From: Paracidovorax avenae | Lineage (GTDB): Bacteria; Pseudomonadota; Gammaproteobacteria; Burkholderiales; Burkholderiaceae_C | Reading direction: 5' to 3' | DNA length: 64,000 bases | Assembly: GCF_040892545.1 (NCBI RefSeq) | Contig: NZ_CP156079.1 | Coordinates: forward strand, 2,949,501 to 3,013,500 | In this document: positions 31,273 through 40,317 of the stretch, one piece after another | How positions within the stretch are numbered: the stretch's first letter is position 1 | How the letters are laid out: the number at the start of each line of letters is the position of its first letter | Position numbers and translations under genes: made by a program | The notes under the pieces: model-generated | What the model was told of the DNA's origin: nothing | The model's input: only the letters and a program-made list of their open reading frames with translations | Databases searched by the model: none

Positions 31273-32715
31273 ATGCATTTCGATTTCGACTCCGGGGAAT
31301 TCCGGGACACCTCCGTGCGGCCCGATGCGCTGGCCGTGATCGCCCACGACCGCAGCCTGAGCTGGCAGGCGCTGCAGGCCGAAGCCGCGGCCTGGTGCGG
31401 GCAAGCCCGGGCCCTGGGTCTGGGGGCCGGTGCGCCCATCGTCATCCGCGGCCACAAGGAGGCCGCCTTCATGGTGGCCCTGGCCGGCGCGCTGATGCTG
31501 AAGGCCCCGTTCGTGCCGGTCGATGCCGTCTATCCGGCCGAGCGGCTGCGCAGCATCATCGGCACGCTCGATGCCCACCTGATGTTCGATGCCGCCGCCG
31601 GCCGCTTCGAGGTGCTGCGCCCCGGCCCCGCCCCGGAACTGGCGGAGAAGGATCTGGGCTACATCATGTTCACCTCGGGCACGACCGGGCAGCCCAAGGG
31701 CGTGCAGATCGGGCGCGAGGGGGTGCGGGGCCTGATCGACTGGATGCGGCTGGATTTCGATCTGGGGCCGGCGCCGGTCTTCCTGAACCATACGGTGTTC
31801 AGCTTCGACGTGTCGCTCTACGATGTGTTCGGCACGCTGGCGCTGGGGGGCAGCATCCTGATGCTGGACCGCGCACGGGCGGCCTCCTCGCAGGAGGTGT
31901 CGGCGCTCATCGCGCGCCACCGGGTGACGACCTGGGTGTCCACGCCATCGTTCGCGCAGCAGCAGTTGATCAATCCCGCGTTCTCCCAGGCCGCCCTGCC
32001 CTCGCTGCGCACCTTCCTGTTCTGCGGGGAACCGCTGCCGGTGCCGCTGGCGCGCCAGTTGCGCAAGCGCTTTACCGGCGTGCCGATCCTCAACACCTAC
32101 GGCCCGACCGAGGCCACCGTGGCCACCACGCTGCTGCGCGTGGACGATGCGCTGCTGGCCACCGACGCGGTGATGCCGATCGGGCATGCCAAGCGCGATT
32201 CGCTGGTGTACAGCGATGGCGGCGAGCTCTGCATCGTGGGTCCGCACGTGATGCGGGGCTATATCAACCGGCCGGACCTCAATGCCACCCGCATGTTCGT
32301 ACGCGACGGCCAGCGCGGCTTCCGCACGGGCGACCTGGGCACGGAGGCGGAAGGCGGCCTGCTGTTCTGCCAGGGCCGCATCGACGACCAGATCAAGCTC
32401 AACGGCTACCGGCTGGAGTTGCTGGAAGTGGACGCCGCGCTGGCCACGCTGCCGGGCGCGCGCGCCGGGGCCGCCGTGGCCCTGCGCCGGCCGAACGGCA
32501 CGGTGGCGCGCCTCGTCGCCTTCGTGGAGACCGGCGACGACGGCACGGCCGCCCTGCCGGAGGAACTGGAGGGCTGGAAGGACCTGCTGGCCGCGCGGCT
32601 GCCGCACTACATGCTGCCCACCGAGCTGCTGCCCTGCGCGCGCCTGCCGGTGTCGGTCAACTACAAGATCGACCGCGCGAAGCTGGCGGAGATCTACCAG
32701 GCGCTCAACGCCTGA
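31273..32715 (+). CDS. DltA-like amino acid adenylating enzyme
   Basis: A 480-residue adenylation enzyme. Motifs: IMFTSGTTGQPKGVQIG (P-loop, residues 131-147), HTVFSFDVSLYDVFGTLALG (175-192), WVSTPSFAQQQL, FLFCGEPLPV, NTYGPTEATVA (275-285), RTGDLG and the catalytic-lysine segment NYKIDRAK near residue 467. The FLFCGE and WVSTPSF stretches are DltA-like rather than typical NRPS. It should activate a small amino acid and load the carrier protein just upstream. Its stop overlaps the end of the convergent AlgF-like gene by 11 bp. Amino acid not determinable by eye; D-Ala, L-Pro and Ser are candidates. Confidence 0.8.
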   Translation: MHFDFDSGEFRDTSVRPDALAVIAHDRSLSWQALQAEAAAWCGQARALGLGAGAPIVIRGHKEAAFMVALAGALMLKAPFVPVDAVYPAERLRSIIGTLDAHLMFDAAAGRFEVLRPGPAPELAEKDLGYIMFTSGTTGQPKGVQIGREGVRGLIDWMRLDFDLGPAPVFLNHTVFSFDVSLYDVFGTLALGGSILMLDRARAASSQEVSALIARHRVTTWVSTPSFAQQQLINPAFSQAALPSLRTFLFCGEPLPVPLARQLRKRFTGVPILNTYGPTEATVATTLLRVDDALLATDAVMPIGHAKRDSLVYSDGGELCIVGPHVMRGYINRPDLNATRMFVRDGQRGFRTGDLGTEAEGGLLFCQGRIDDQIKLNGYRLELLEVDAALATLPGARAGAAVALRRPNGTVARLVAFVETGDDGTAALPEELEGWKDLLAARLPHYMLPTELLPCARLPVSVNYKIDRAKLAEIYQALNA

Positions 32716-33394
32716 CGCTGTCCGTGCGGCTGGGCTGCATGGCGAGCACCGGCCGGGCCGCCGGCCCGGTCAGGAACAGGCTGAGGTGGTCGCCGGCCTG
32801 CAACGGTGGCAGCGCCCGGGCGGCCGTGGCCGCCGCATCACCGCAGCGTGCCGACAGCCGGGCCTGCACCGGGTTCACCTGCCGCGCGGCCGAGGTGTCC
32901 GGGGCCACGTCGCGGAACACCGGCGTGCCTGCGGGCGACAGCACCAGTTGCGCCGTGCCGCAGCCTTGCGCGAGGTTGTAGAAGCGCAGTTCGGCCTTCA
33001 GGGCATCCTGCGTGTCCGTCGTATCGTCGATGGGGGTGAAGGCGTATTTGCCGCCCTCGCGGCGCAGCACGAGCGTGCTGAAGCTGCCGGGCCGCACCTC
33101 CAGGCTGGCCGCGGGCCGGCCATCCACTACCACCGCGAATGCCTTGCCGCCACCCACGATGGCGTAGCTGGTGGCAGGTGTTTCTCCGCCGATGCGCTGG
33201 GCCTCCCCCTCTGCCACGCGCACCAGCAGCGCGCCGGGCAAGGGGTTGGCCACCCGCACGAAGGCGGCGCCGGCCGGCGGGCGCGCGGCATAGAGCTGCG
33301 ACAGCACGCCCTCCTGGGCACCCGCACCGGCCGCGGCGAGGACCAGGGACAAGGCAGCGGCCAGTCGGCGAAACAAGAGAGGGAAAGCAGGCAT
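32705..33394 (-). CDS. algF: AlgF-like polysaccharide acylation protein
   Basis: A 229-residue exported protein: signal peptide MPAFPLLFRRLAAALSLVLAA, mature GAGAQEGVLSQLYAARPPAG, AFVRVANPLPGALLVRVA, which matches AlgF, an adaptor of alginate O-acetylation (beta-sandwich domains). It is last in the operon after an MBOAT gene, as algF follows algI and algJ. Expected in the periplasm, bridging the acyl donor and the acyltransferase. No alginate synthesis genes are present, so the polymer differs. Confidence 0.75.
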   Translation of the reverse strand: MPAFPLLFRRLAAALSLVLAAAGAGAQEGVLSQLYAARPPAGAAFVRVANPLPGALLVRVAEGEAQRIGGETPATSYAIVGGGKAFAVVVDGRPAASLEVRPGSFSTLVLRREGGKYAFTPIDDTTDTQDALKAELRFYNLAQGCGTAQLVLSPAGTPVFRDVAPDTSAARQVNPVQARLSARCGDAAATAARALPPLQAGDHLSLFLTGPAARPVLAMQPSRTDSVRR

Positions 33395-33409
33395 GTGCGG
33401 GTCCGTGGA

Positions 33410-34987
33410 TCAGAACTGGAAATAGAGGAAGCGCGTTTCCCGGTGCAGGTTGGCCAGGCACAGGAACAGCACGGCCAGCGTGGCGGCGAGCCACGCGGCG
33501 CTCGGCTGCCAGCCCATCCACGCCGGCCGGGCCTCCTGCGGGCGCGCGAGCGCGGGCGAGAAGTGCCCGAGGATCTGGTGCGAATTCGGGGCCAGCCACA
33601 CGATGGCCAGCAGCAGCGGCAGGTACACCGCCAGGAGGTGCCGGCCCGCAAGCACCCGCCACGGCAGTTCACCGGACCACGCCAGCTCCAGCCCGCTGCC
33701 CAGCGGCTCCACGCCCTGCAGGCCGGCCATGCCGCGCAGCAGGTCCAGTGCATCCTGCACATGGGCGGCTCGGAAGAACGCATGCGCCACCATCACGGCC
33801 ACGAAGGTCAGCAGCACGCAGAAGGCACGCCACAGCCAGCGGCTCCACGCGCTGGAGGGCGCGATGCGCCCACCCGCAACGATGCGCCAGGCGTGGTTCA
33901 CGCACAGGTAGCTGCCGTGCAGCAGGCCATAGATGAAGAACTGCAGGCCCGCGCCGTGCCAGATGCCGGCCAGGCCCATGGTGTAGAGCGTGGGCACGGC
34001 GATCATCATCGCGAAGCCGCCGGGCGTGCGGCTGCCCGCGGAGCCCACCGGCAGGCCGCGCCGGCTGCGCCACCGCGACAGCTGCATGGCCATGGGGTAG
34101 TACAGGTACGCGGTGAGATAGCGCGTGAGCGTCATGTGCCAGCGCGACCAGTACTCGATGATGCAGGGTGCCTTGAAAGGTGAATTGAAGTTCAGCGGAA
34201 AGCGGATGCCGAACATCTTCGCCAGGCCCAGGGCCATGTCCGAATAGCCCGAGAAGTCGAAATACAGCTGCATGGCATAGGCCAGGCTGGTGCCCCAGGC
34301 GCCCCAGAACCCCAGTTGCGCGGGCGCGGCGAACCCTGCATCGGCATGGGGGGCGATGGTGTCGGCCAGCAGCACCTTCTTGGCCAGCCCGATCACGAAC
34401 AGCGTGCCGCCGATCGACAGGTTTTCCGCCCGGAACCGGTAGTTCTGCGCGTCGGCGAACTGCGGCATCATCTCCTTGTGGTGCAGCACCGGCCCCGCGA
34501 TCAGGTGGGGAAAAAAGGTGACGAACAGCGTGTGATTGAGCAGGCTGGGCGACTTGACCATGCCCGCCTTGCAATCCAGCAGGTACCCGATCTGGGTGAA
34601 CGTGAAGAACGAGATCCCCAGCGGCAGCAGGATGTCCTCCACCGGGCCCTGTCCCACGCCCCACTCCCGCAGCAGGCCGAGCAGCGCGGCGAAGTACTTG
34701 TAGTGGAACAGCAGCGCCAGGTTGCAGGCGATGCCGAAGGCCACCGTCCACCACTGCAGGCGGGGCCGGGGTGCGTTGCGCACGATGAGCAGGCTCACCA
34801 GGTAGTTGAAGGCGATCGAGGCCGCCAGCAGTAGCACGAAACGCGGGTTCCACCAGCCGTAGAACACGAACGACACCACGCACAGCCACAGGGCCGCCCA
34901 CCGCAGGCGGACGGCGCCCAGCGCGTAATAGCCCGCCAGCGCCACGGGCAGGAAGAGGAAGAGGAACAGGTAGGAGTTGAACAGCAT
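33410..34987 (-). CDS. algI: AlgI-type MBOAT acyltransferase
   Basis: A 525-residue polytopic membrane protein starting MLFNSYLFLFLFLPVALAGYY, with about 11 helices. MBOAT signatures: SFFTFTQIGYLLDC, FFPHLIAGPVLHHKEMMPQF, FDFSGYSDMALGLAKMFGI and the histidine in GLAGIWHGAGLQFF. It moves an acyl group across the inner membrane for transfer to a polysaccharide. Homologues DltB and AlgI use D-alanyl-DltC or acetyl donors. The 34987 start lies 10 bp after the upstream SGNH gene. Confidence 0.9.
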   Translation of the reverse strand: MLFNSYLFLFLFLPVALAGYYALGAVRLRWAALWLCVVSFVFYGWWNPRFVLLLAASIAFNYLVSLLIVRNAPRPRLQWWTVAFGIACNLALLFHYKYFAALLGLLREWGVGQGPVEDILLPLGISFFTFTQIGYLLDCKAGMVKSPSLLNHTLFVTFFPHLIAGPVLHHKEMMPQFADAQNYRFRAENLSIGGTLFVIGLAKKVLLADTIAPHADAGFAAPAQLGFWGAWGTSLAYAMQLYFDFSGYSDMALGLAKMFGIRFPLNFNSPFKAPCIIEYWSRWHMTLTRYLTAYLYYPMAMQLSRWRSRRGLPVGSAGSRTPGGFAMMIAVPTLYTMGLAGIWHGAGLQFFIYGLLHGSYLCVNHAWRIVAGGRIAPSSAWSRWLWRAFCVLLTFVAVMVAHAFFRAAHVQDALDLLRGMAGLQGVEPLGSGLELAWSGELPWRVLAGRHLLAVYLPLLLAIVWLAPNSHQILGHFSPALARPQEARPAWMGWQPSAAWLAATLAVLFLCLANLHRETRFLYFQF

Positions 34988-34997
34988 GGCGGCTCGT

Positions 34998-36107
34998 TCA
35001 GGGCAGCGCGGCCAGCGCACGCTGCTCCTCGGCGCTCAGCGGCAGCGAGAGCGAGAGTTCGGAGAACTGCCAGACCACCAGCCGGAGGCTGGCGGGCCAG
35101 CGTTCCTGCCGCGCGAGCGCCGAGAGCATCGCGCCCGAGAAATAGCCGCCATCCTGGCTCTGGTTCCACACCTCCCGCCCCAGCCGGCGGCCAAGGCGCT
35201 CCGCAAAATCGCTGCGCAGGCCGTTGGAGTCGCCCAGCAGCAGCACCTCGGCCTGCGGGCCTTCGTCCAGCAGCCCGCCCGCGTGGACTGGCCGCACGTG
35301 TTCTGGGACGACCCGCTCCAGGGGCGGACGCCAGCCGTCCGGCGCATGCTCCAGGCCGGCCAGCACGATGAGGTCGCCCATGCGCGGCTCCGGCGCCGTG
35401 CCCCGCTGTGCCTCGAACACCTGGCCGCCCGGCCCTCCCAGGAGCGGCAGCGCGACCTCGGCCGCACGCGCCGCCGCGGCCTCGGCGCCCCGGGGCGCCA
35501 TGTGGACATCCGTGCGGTAGAAGGCTTGCGGCACGCTGGACAGCGCCGGGCGCAGGTCTGCGAAGGGAACGCCTCCGGCGGCCAGCGCCTGCTGCCAGGC
35601 ATCCAGCCGCGCCTGCAGGGGCCGGGACACCTCCAGGCCGCACAGGTGCGCGGATTCGATGCGCGACTTGTCGGGCACGACGGCGACCACGGTGTGGATG
35701 CCCGCCTGGCCGAGCCGCCCCGTCCAGTGGCGCATGAGCTTCAGGCGCTGCGCGAAGGCATCGCCCTGGCCGGGCTGCGGCTGCAGGCCGTCGCGGTAGA
35801 ACAGCCAGTCCGGGCAGCCCTCCCGCACCTGGGGCCCCAGGTCGCCCAGGAGCCGGTAGCGCAGCGCAGCGCTCCACAGGTCGATGCGGCCCTGGCCCGG
35901 CAGCGTGCCCAGCGCCCGGTTGAGCTGGTTGCCGGCCCGGCCGTCCACCCAGTGGTCCGGCTGCCATTCGGACGGATCGATCTGCATCCGGGCCAGGCGT
36001 GCCGCGCTCCAGGCACAGCCCGCGGCCAGCACCAGGGTCACGGCGACGGCGAACCACCGGTGGCCGGCCCAGCGATCGCCGTCCGGGGGCGTCTGCGGTG
36101 CGTCCAT
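34998..36107 (-). CDS. AlgJ/AlgX-type SGNH acyl-transfer protein (first copy)
   Basis: A 369-residue periplasmic protein with an N-terminal membrane anchor (WFAVAVTLVLAAGCAWSAARL). SGNH-like motifs: GDSNGLRSDF with nucleophile serine (about residue 294) and TDVHMAPRGAEAAAAR with the Asp-x-His pair. CPDWLFYRDGLQPQPGQ and VVAVVPDKSRIESAHLCGLE are typical of AlgJ/AlgX. It is a paralogue of 36111-37121; alginate systems also have two (AlgJ, AlgX). Substrate is the exported polysaccharide. Confidence 0.8.
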   Translation of the reverse strand: MDAPQTPPDGDRWAGHRWFAVAVTLVLAAGCAWSAARLARMQIDPSEWQPDHWVDGRAGNQLNRALGTLPGQGRIDLWSAALRYRLLGDLGPQVREGCPDWLFYRDGLQPQPGQGDAFAQRLKLMRHWTGRLGQAGIHTVVAVVPDKSRIESAHLCGLEVSRPLQARLDAWQQALAAGGVPFADLRPALSSVPQAFYRTDVHMAPRGAEAAAARAAEVALPLLGGPGGQVFEAQRGTAPEPRMGDLIVLAGLEHAPDGWRPPLERVVPEHVRPVHAGGLLDEGPQAEVLLLGDSNGLRSDFAERLGRRLGREVWNQSQDGGYFSGAMLSALARQERWPASLRLVVWQFSELSLSLPLSAEEQRALAALP

Positions 36108-36110
36108 GGC

Positions 36111-37121
36111 TCAGCCGCCCAGCGCGGCCTGGAGCCTGCGGTTCCAGTCCGCGTCGCTGATGAGCGCCGGGCCGTCCCAGAGCCCGCGGGCATCGGGCCC
36201 CAGGTGGAAGTTGGGCTCGAACAGCTGCCAGACGAGCACCTGCGGCGGCTGCCTGCGGAAGCCTTCCGATTCCAGGTACTCCATCAGGACGGACCAGAAG
36301 CCCACGTCACCCGGCTTCCAGTTCACCGACACACGCCGGTCGAGCAGGTTCGAGAGTTTCTGGGCGAAGCCGAAGTACGGCTGCACCATGCTGTTGCCCG
36401 TCACGTGCACGGGGGCCGGGATGTCGGCCAGCAGGCTGTCGGCTTCCACCGCGCGGCGCACGGTGAAGGTCTCCCGCCCGACGGCCTTGCGCTGCTCGGG
36501 CGAGAGAAAGCGGTCCGCCAGGTCGCCGTAGCGGCGCTCGTTGGAGAGGCTGCCCAGCGGTAGTCCCGTGCCCGGATCGCCGGCCAGCTTCGGCACCAGG
36601 CTGCGGATCAGGTCGGCGGTGGCCTGGGCCGTGGCGTCCGCCGCGGGCTGGGCCCAGTGCTGGTCCGTACGGTAATAGACGGGCTGCCCCGCCGCGCGCA
36701 ACGCGCGCAGGGGCGCTTCGTCGTCGAAGGTGGGAATGTCCGCGGCGCGCATTTTCTCGACGATGCGCGCATAGCGGGTGCGCATCTCGGGGGCCAGGGC
36801 CATGCCTTCGGGCAGCTTGTCCTCGTAGATCACCATCTTGTCCGGAAGCACGGGCGCCACCAGCAGGATGCCTTTCGCCGCCAGCCTGCGCCGCACGTCG
36901 GCCACGCGGGTGACCGTGGCGTCGATGCCGGCCCAGTCCGGCACGGCCGCATTGCCCCAGCCCGCGAACAGGTAGTTGTCCCTGCCCGTCACGGCCAGCG
37001 TCGCAGCCTGCTGCTGGGCGGCGACGGGCAACGCGAGCGCCAGCGGCCAGGCCAGCAGGGAGCGCCGGCGCAAGGAACGGCACGGAGCACATGCCGGGAA
37101 AGCGGACGGATTCGTCGTCAT
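36111..37121 (-). CDS. AlgJ/AlgX-type SGNH acyl-transfer protein (second copy)
   Basis: A 336-residue protein with signal peptide (RRRSLLAWPLALALPVAAQQ). Motifs: GRDNYLFAGWGNA, APVLPDKMVIYEDKLPEG, YYRTDQHWAQPAADAT (Asp-x-His), VTGNSMVQPYFGFAQKL (nucleophile serine). Follows nfrA by 11 bp. Family knowledge: AlgX has an SGNH domain plus a carbohydrate-binding module; this copy lacks an obvious C-terminal module. The second transferase in the operon suggests a two-step acyl relay, as with AlgJ and AlgX. Confidence 0.8.
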   Translation of the reverse strand: MTTNPSAFPACAPCRSLRRRSLLAWPLALALPVAAQQQAATLAVTGRDNYLFAGWGNAAVPDWAGIDATVTRVADVRRRLAAKGILLVAPVLPDKMVIYEDKLPEGMALAPEMRTRYARIVEKMRAADIPTFDDEAPLRALRAAGQPVYYRTDQHWAQPAADATAQATADLIRSLVPKLAGDPGTGLPLGSLSNERRYGDLADRFLSPEQRKAVGRETFTVRRAVEADSLLADIPAPVHVTGNSMVQPYFGFAQKLSNLLDRRVSVNWKPGDVGFWSVLMEYLESEGFRRQPPQVLVWQLFEPNFHLGPDARGLWDGPALISDADWNRRLQAALGG

Positions 37122-37131
37122 GGCGAAGGTT

Positions 37132-40100
37132 TCAGTAGGAATAGGACAGGTTCATGAACACGCCGCGCGCGCGGCTCGCGTCCCCGCCGCCCAGGTTGGC
37201 GCGGTACTGCAGGCTCCAGTCGATATGCGAGCGCTGGGCGGTGTAGCGGTCGCCCGCGAGCCAGTAGCGGAAGTTCACGCCGGGGCCGGCCGCCACCGAC
37301 CAGGAACGGCCGTTGCCCGCCAGGTCGAAAGAGCCGAAACCTGCCACCGGAACGCCGGAGGCCCGGTTGCGGTTGGAATACCAGTCCGCTGCCACGCTGA
37401 CGTGCGGGAAGATGACCAGGCGGTCGCTGTAGGGTGTCAGGAAGCTTCGGCCGGCGCGCACCTCCCCGGCGACGAAGCCCTGACCCCGCTTGAGGCGGCC
37501 CTCCCCGGTGGCCAGGACATCGCCCGAGGTGTTGCGCACGGCGTAGCGCACGGGCGTGTCCAGCAGGGTGTAGCCGGCCTGCAGGTAGCCTTCCATCGTG
37601 AACCAGTCGCTCGCGTCCAGGCGCAGGCCCGTGCCGTCGTAGAAGCCGTAGAGCATGTAGGCCTGCCAGCCACCGGTACCCCGGCTGGACTGGTAGTTGA
37701 CGGCGCTGGCCTGGTTGTTCAGCTGGCAACGCACATCGTCCGCCGCGGGGTTGAGGGCGCCGCTGCGGGACGCGCTGCCCAGCAGGAACTGCCGCTCGAT
37801 GCCGAAGGTCAGGTTGGTGGCTGCCGACGGGGTCAGGCGCGCGCCGATCGCGCCGGTGGTGGACGGCAGGCCCGACACGCCGCGGGTGCGGGTCTCGGCG
37901 ACATCGATCGTGCCGCCGCAGGGATTGCTCACCACCTGGGCCCCGGTCACGTCCGTGCCGCTGCGCAGCGTATTCGACACCCGGCCATAGACATCGAAGG
38001 TGGTGTTGCTCGAATTGAGGAATTGCGGCGGCCTCCAGTACACCTCGGCGGTGGAGAAGACTGAATCGCCGGGCACCGACACGGGCTGGCCGACCAGGGC
38101 ATTGGATGCCGAGCGGGCGCCGCGATAGCCCACCGAAGCGTTCACGCCCCATTCGCGCGAGAAGTTGCCGACGGCGCTGCGGGTGTCGAAGCGCTGCTGT
38201 GCGTCCAGTGGCAGCTTGCCGGCGTCCGCGTCGTCGATGGCCTGCCGCAGCATGGCGGCGGCCGCGGGGCGGTTGCCCGTGGCCGCGGTGGCATAGGCTT
38301 CGTCCAGCACGTTGGTGGCCGGGGCCTCGCCGGTGCTGCGCGCCGCCACGAAATCCTGCAGCGCCAGCTGCGGCCGGTCTTCGGCGAGGTACAGGTACGC
38401 GCGCTGCCGCAGCAGCGTGGCGTCCGCGGGCTGGGCCTGCAGGGCGGCGTCCAGGCGCTGCAGCGCCTCCTGGCGCTCCGCACGGTCGCCCGCGGCCAGC
38501 GCGATGGTCAGCAGGTTCTGGTTGGCCGCGTTGGCCGGCTGCTCCGCCACGGCCTTGCGCGCGAGCACGATGGCATCCGCATAGCGCTTCTGCCCGTAGG
38601 CCGCGTAGGCACGCGCGGCGGGATTGTCCGTGCCCGGTGCATCCCAGGGTTGCAGTTCGCAGGTGGTGCCGTAAGGCGTTTCGCGGCACATCTGCAGCGG
38701 CGCATAGGCCGTGACGTCGCCCGGCACGGCCGACCGGCCCCACCGCGTGGCCTCCCCGGCACGTGCGCGCCGGGCGGCCGCCTGCGCATCGTCCGCGGGC
38801 AGCGGGTCGAGCAGCGCGAGCGCCTGCGCGGGCCGGCCCGCGGCCAGGGCGAGGTCTGCGCCGATCAGCCGCGTATCGCGGCGCTGCGCATCGTCGATCC
38901 AGTCGTGCCCGAGCACTGCCTGGATGTCTTCCTGGGCGGCGTCGGAGCGCCCCAGTTGCTGGCGCAGGTAGGCCCGCAGCAACTGCACGGCGGTGTTCTC
39001 CTCGTCCACGTGCAGTGCCGCAGTGGCGGCCTGCTCTGCCCCTGCGATGTCCTGGGTGCTCTGCAGGATGCCGATGAGCAGCATCTGGTGGCTGCGCACG
39101 TCCGGGGCCAGCCGCGCGGCCTCGCGGGCATCCGCCACGCCCTCGCGCGGCTTGTTGCGGGCGATGGCGTCGTAGGCCTTCTGCGCGTGCCGGTTGGCGA
39201 TGGCCTGCCGCGCGAGCCGCACGCGGGCCTCGATGTCGTCCCGGTTCGGCGCGCCCAGCGCCATGGCTTCGGCTCCCGCGCGGATGGCATCCTCGTAGCG
39301 CTGCCCGTCCTGCAGCGCATCCAGCCACAGCAGCACCCAGGGACCCTGGCTGGGGTCCAGCCGCACCGCCTCCTCGGCCGTGCGCGCCGCCTGGGCGTAG
39401 TCGCCCCGGTTGTACTGTTCGTAGGCCTGCGTGGCGACGGGAAAACCGCGCCGGTACGCTTCCGTGGTGACCACGCCTTGCGCTGCAGGCTGGGGCCGCA
39501 GGTTGGCCACCGCCGCCTCCAGTTCGGGACTGGAGGCCCCCTGCGCCACCGCCTGCTCCGCGGCGCGCAGCGCATCCTCGTTGCGGCCCAGCTTCTGCAG
39601 CGCATAGACGCGCAGCAACTGCAGCCGCGCGACGTCCGGACGCAATTGCAGTGCCGCGTCGGCACGCTGCAGGGCACGCTCGTAGCGGCCGCGTGCATAG
39701 GCCCGGTAGCCTTCGTTGGCCAGGCGCCAGGCCCGGCCGCGCAGCACCGGCCCGCGCGCAGCCTTGCGCTTGCGCAGCACGGAGCGAGCCCCGGCCGGAG
39801 AGCCTGCATCGGCGTGCGTCGCGGGCGAGCGCTCGGTCCTTCCCTGCGCACGCCGGGCAGGCTCCGCCGGCTCTGCAGGCAGGAAAACCGGCGGCGGCCG
39901 GTTCGATACGGCATAGAGGCGGGCCGGCCACCACGGCAGCGGCGGCGGCATATCCACGACGATGTCGGCCTTGCCGGAACGCGGAACATCGGCATCCGCC
40001 TCGCGGTCCGCCGGCCCGCGCCCCGCGCCCGGATCGCCGTGCAGCGCCAGCTCCATCCGCATGCGCCGCGCCATGGCGTCGCGCGGATCCAGCAGCGTGT

Positions 40101-40317
40101 GGGCGGCGTGGACCACCGGTTCCTGCGGCAGGTCGGGCAGGCGGGCCGGGCGCGGCAGGCTGAGGCTGTAGCTCATGGCGAGCCGCAGCGGCGGATCGTC
40201 CTGGCCCTCATCCATCGTCGCGGCATGCTGCAGGCCGGCCGTGGCCATGGCGGGCGCGACGGGCCACAGGGCGGCCAGGGAAACCGCCAGGATCGTGCGG
40301 TGGCTCAGTCGGTTCAT
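37132..40317 (-). CDS. nfrA: NfrA-family outer membrane secretin for exopolysaccharide
   Basis: A 1061-residue protein: signal peptide MNRLSHRTILAVSLAALWPVA, then TPR-type helical repeats (residues 160-730, e.g. YERALQRADAALQLRPDVARL and many Ala-rich repeats), then a C-terminal BcsC-like outer membrane beta-barrel ending in MNLSYSY. It matches NfrA (phage N4 adsorption protein A family) in size and layout. The N-terminal Pro-rich stretch (MPPPLPWWPARL) may cross the periplasm. The ATG at 40317 overlaps the nfrB stop as ATGA. Probable role: export of the polymer made by NfrB. Family assignment is good. Confidence 0.85.
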   Translation of the reverse strand: MNRLSHRTILAVSLAALWPVAPAMATAGLQHAATMDEGQDDPPLRLAMSYSLSLPRPARLPDLPQEPVVHAAHTLLDPRDAMARRMRMELALHGDPGAGRGPADREADADVPRSGKADIVVDMPPPLPWWPARLYAVSNRPPPVFLPAEPAEPARRAQGRTERSPATHADAGSPAGARSVLRKRKAARGPVLRGRAWRLANEGYRAYARGRYERALQRADAALQLRPDVARLQLLRVYALQKLGRNEDALRAAEQAVAQGASSPELEAAVANLRPQPAAQGVVTTEAYRRGFPVATQAYEQYNRGDYAQAARTAEEAVRLDPSQGPWVLLWLDALQDGQRYEDAIRAGAEAMALGAPNRDDIEARVRLARQAIANRHAQKAYDAIARNKPREGVADAREAARLAPDVRSHQMLLIGILQSTQDIAGAEQAATAALHVDEENTAVQLLRAYLRQQLGRSDAAQEDIQAVLGHDWIDDAQRRDTRLIGADLALAAGRPAQALALLDPLPADDAQAAARRARAGEATRWGRSAVPGDVTAYAPLQMCRETPYGTTCELQPWDAPGTDNPAARAYAAYGQKRYADAIVLARKAVAEQPANAANQNLLTIALAAGDRAERQEALQRLDAALQAQPADATLLRQRAYLYLAEDRPQLALQDFVAARSTGEAPATNVLDEAYATAATGNRPAAAAMLRQAIDDADAGKLPLDAQQRFDTRSAVGNFSREWGVNASVGYRGARSASNALVGQPVSVPGDSVFSTAEVYWRPPQFLNSSNTTFDVYGRVSNTLRSGTDVTGAQVVSNPCGGTIDVAETRTRGVSGLPSTTGAIGARLTPSAATNLTFGIERQFLLGSASRSGALNPAADDVRCQLNNQASAVNYQSSRGTGGWQAYMLYGFYDGTGLRLDASDWFTMEGYLQAGYTLLDTPVRYAVRNTSGDVLATGEGRLKRGQGFVAGEVRAGRSFLTPYSDRLVIFPHVSVAADWYSNRNRASGVPVAGFGSFDLAGNGRSWSVAAGPGVNFRYWLAGDRYTAQRSHIDWSLQYRANLGGGDASRARGVFMNLSYSY

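Noticed and set aside
29746..32607. 953-residue minus-strand open frame opposite the dehydrogenase-carrier-ligase genes (and a plus frame at 29940-32981)
   Set aside because: Long opposite-strand frames are expected in high-GC genes. The content is Arg/Gln/His-rich low complexity, and the three plus-strand genes have clear motifs.
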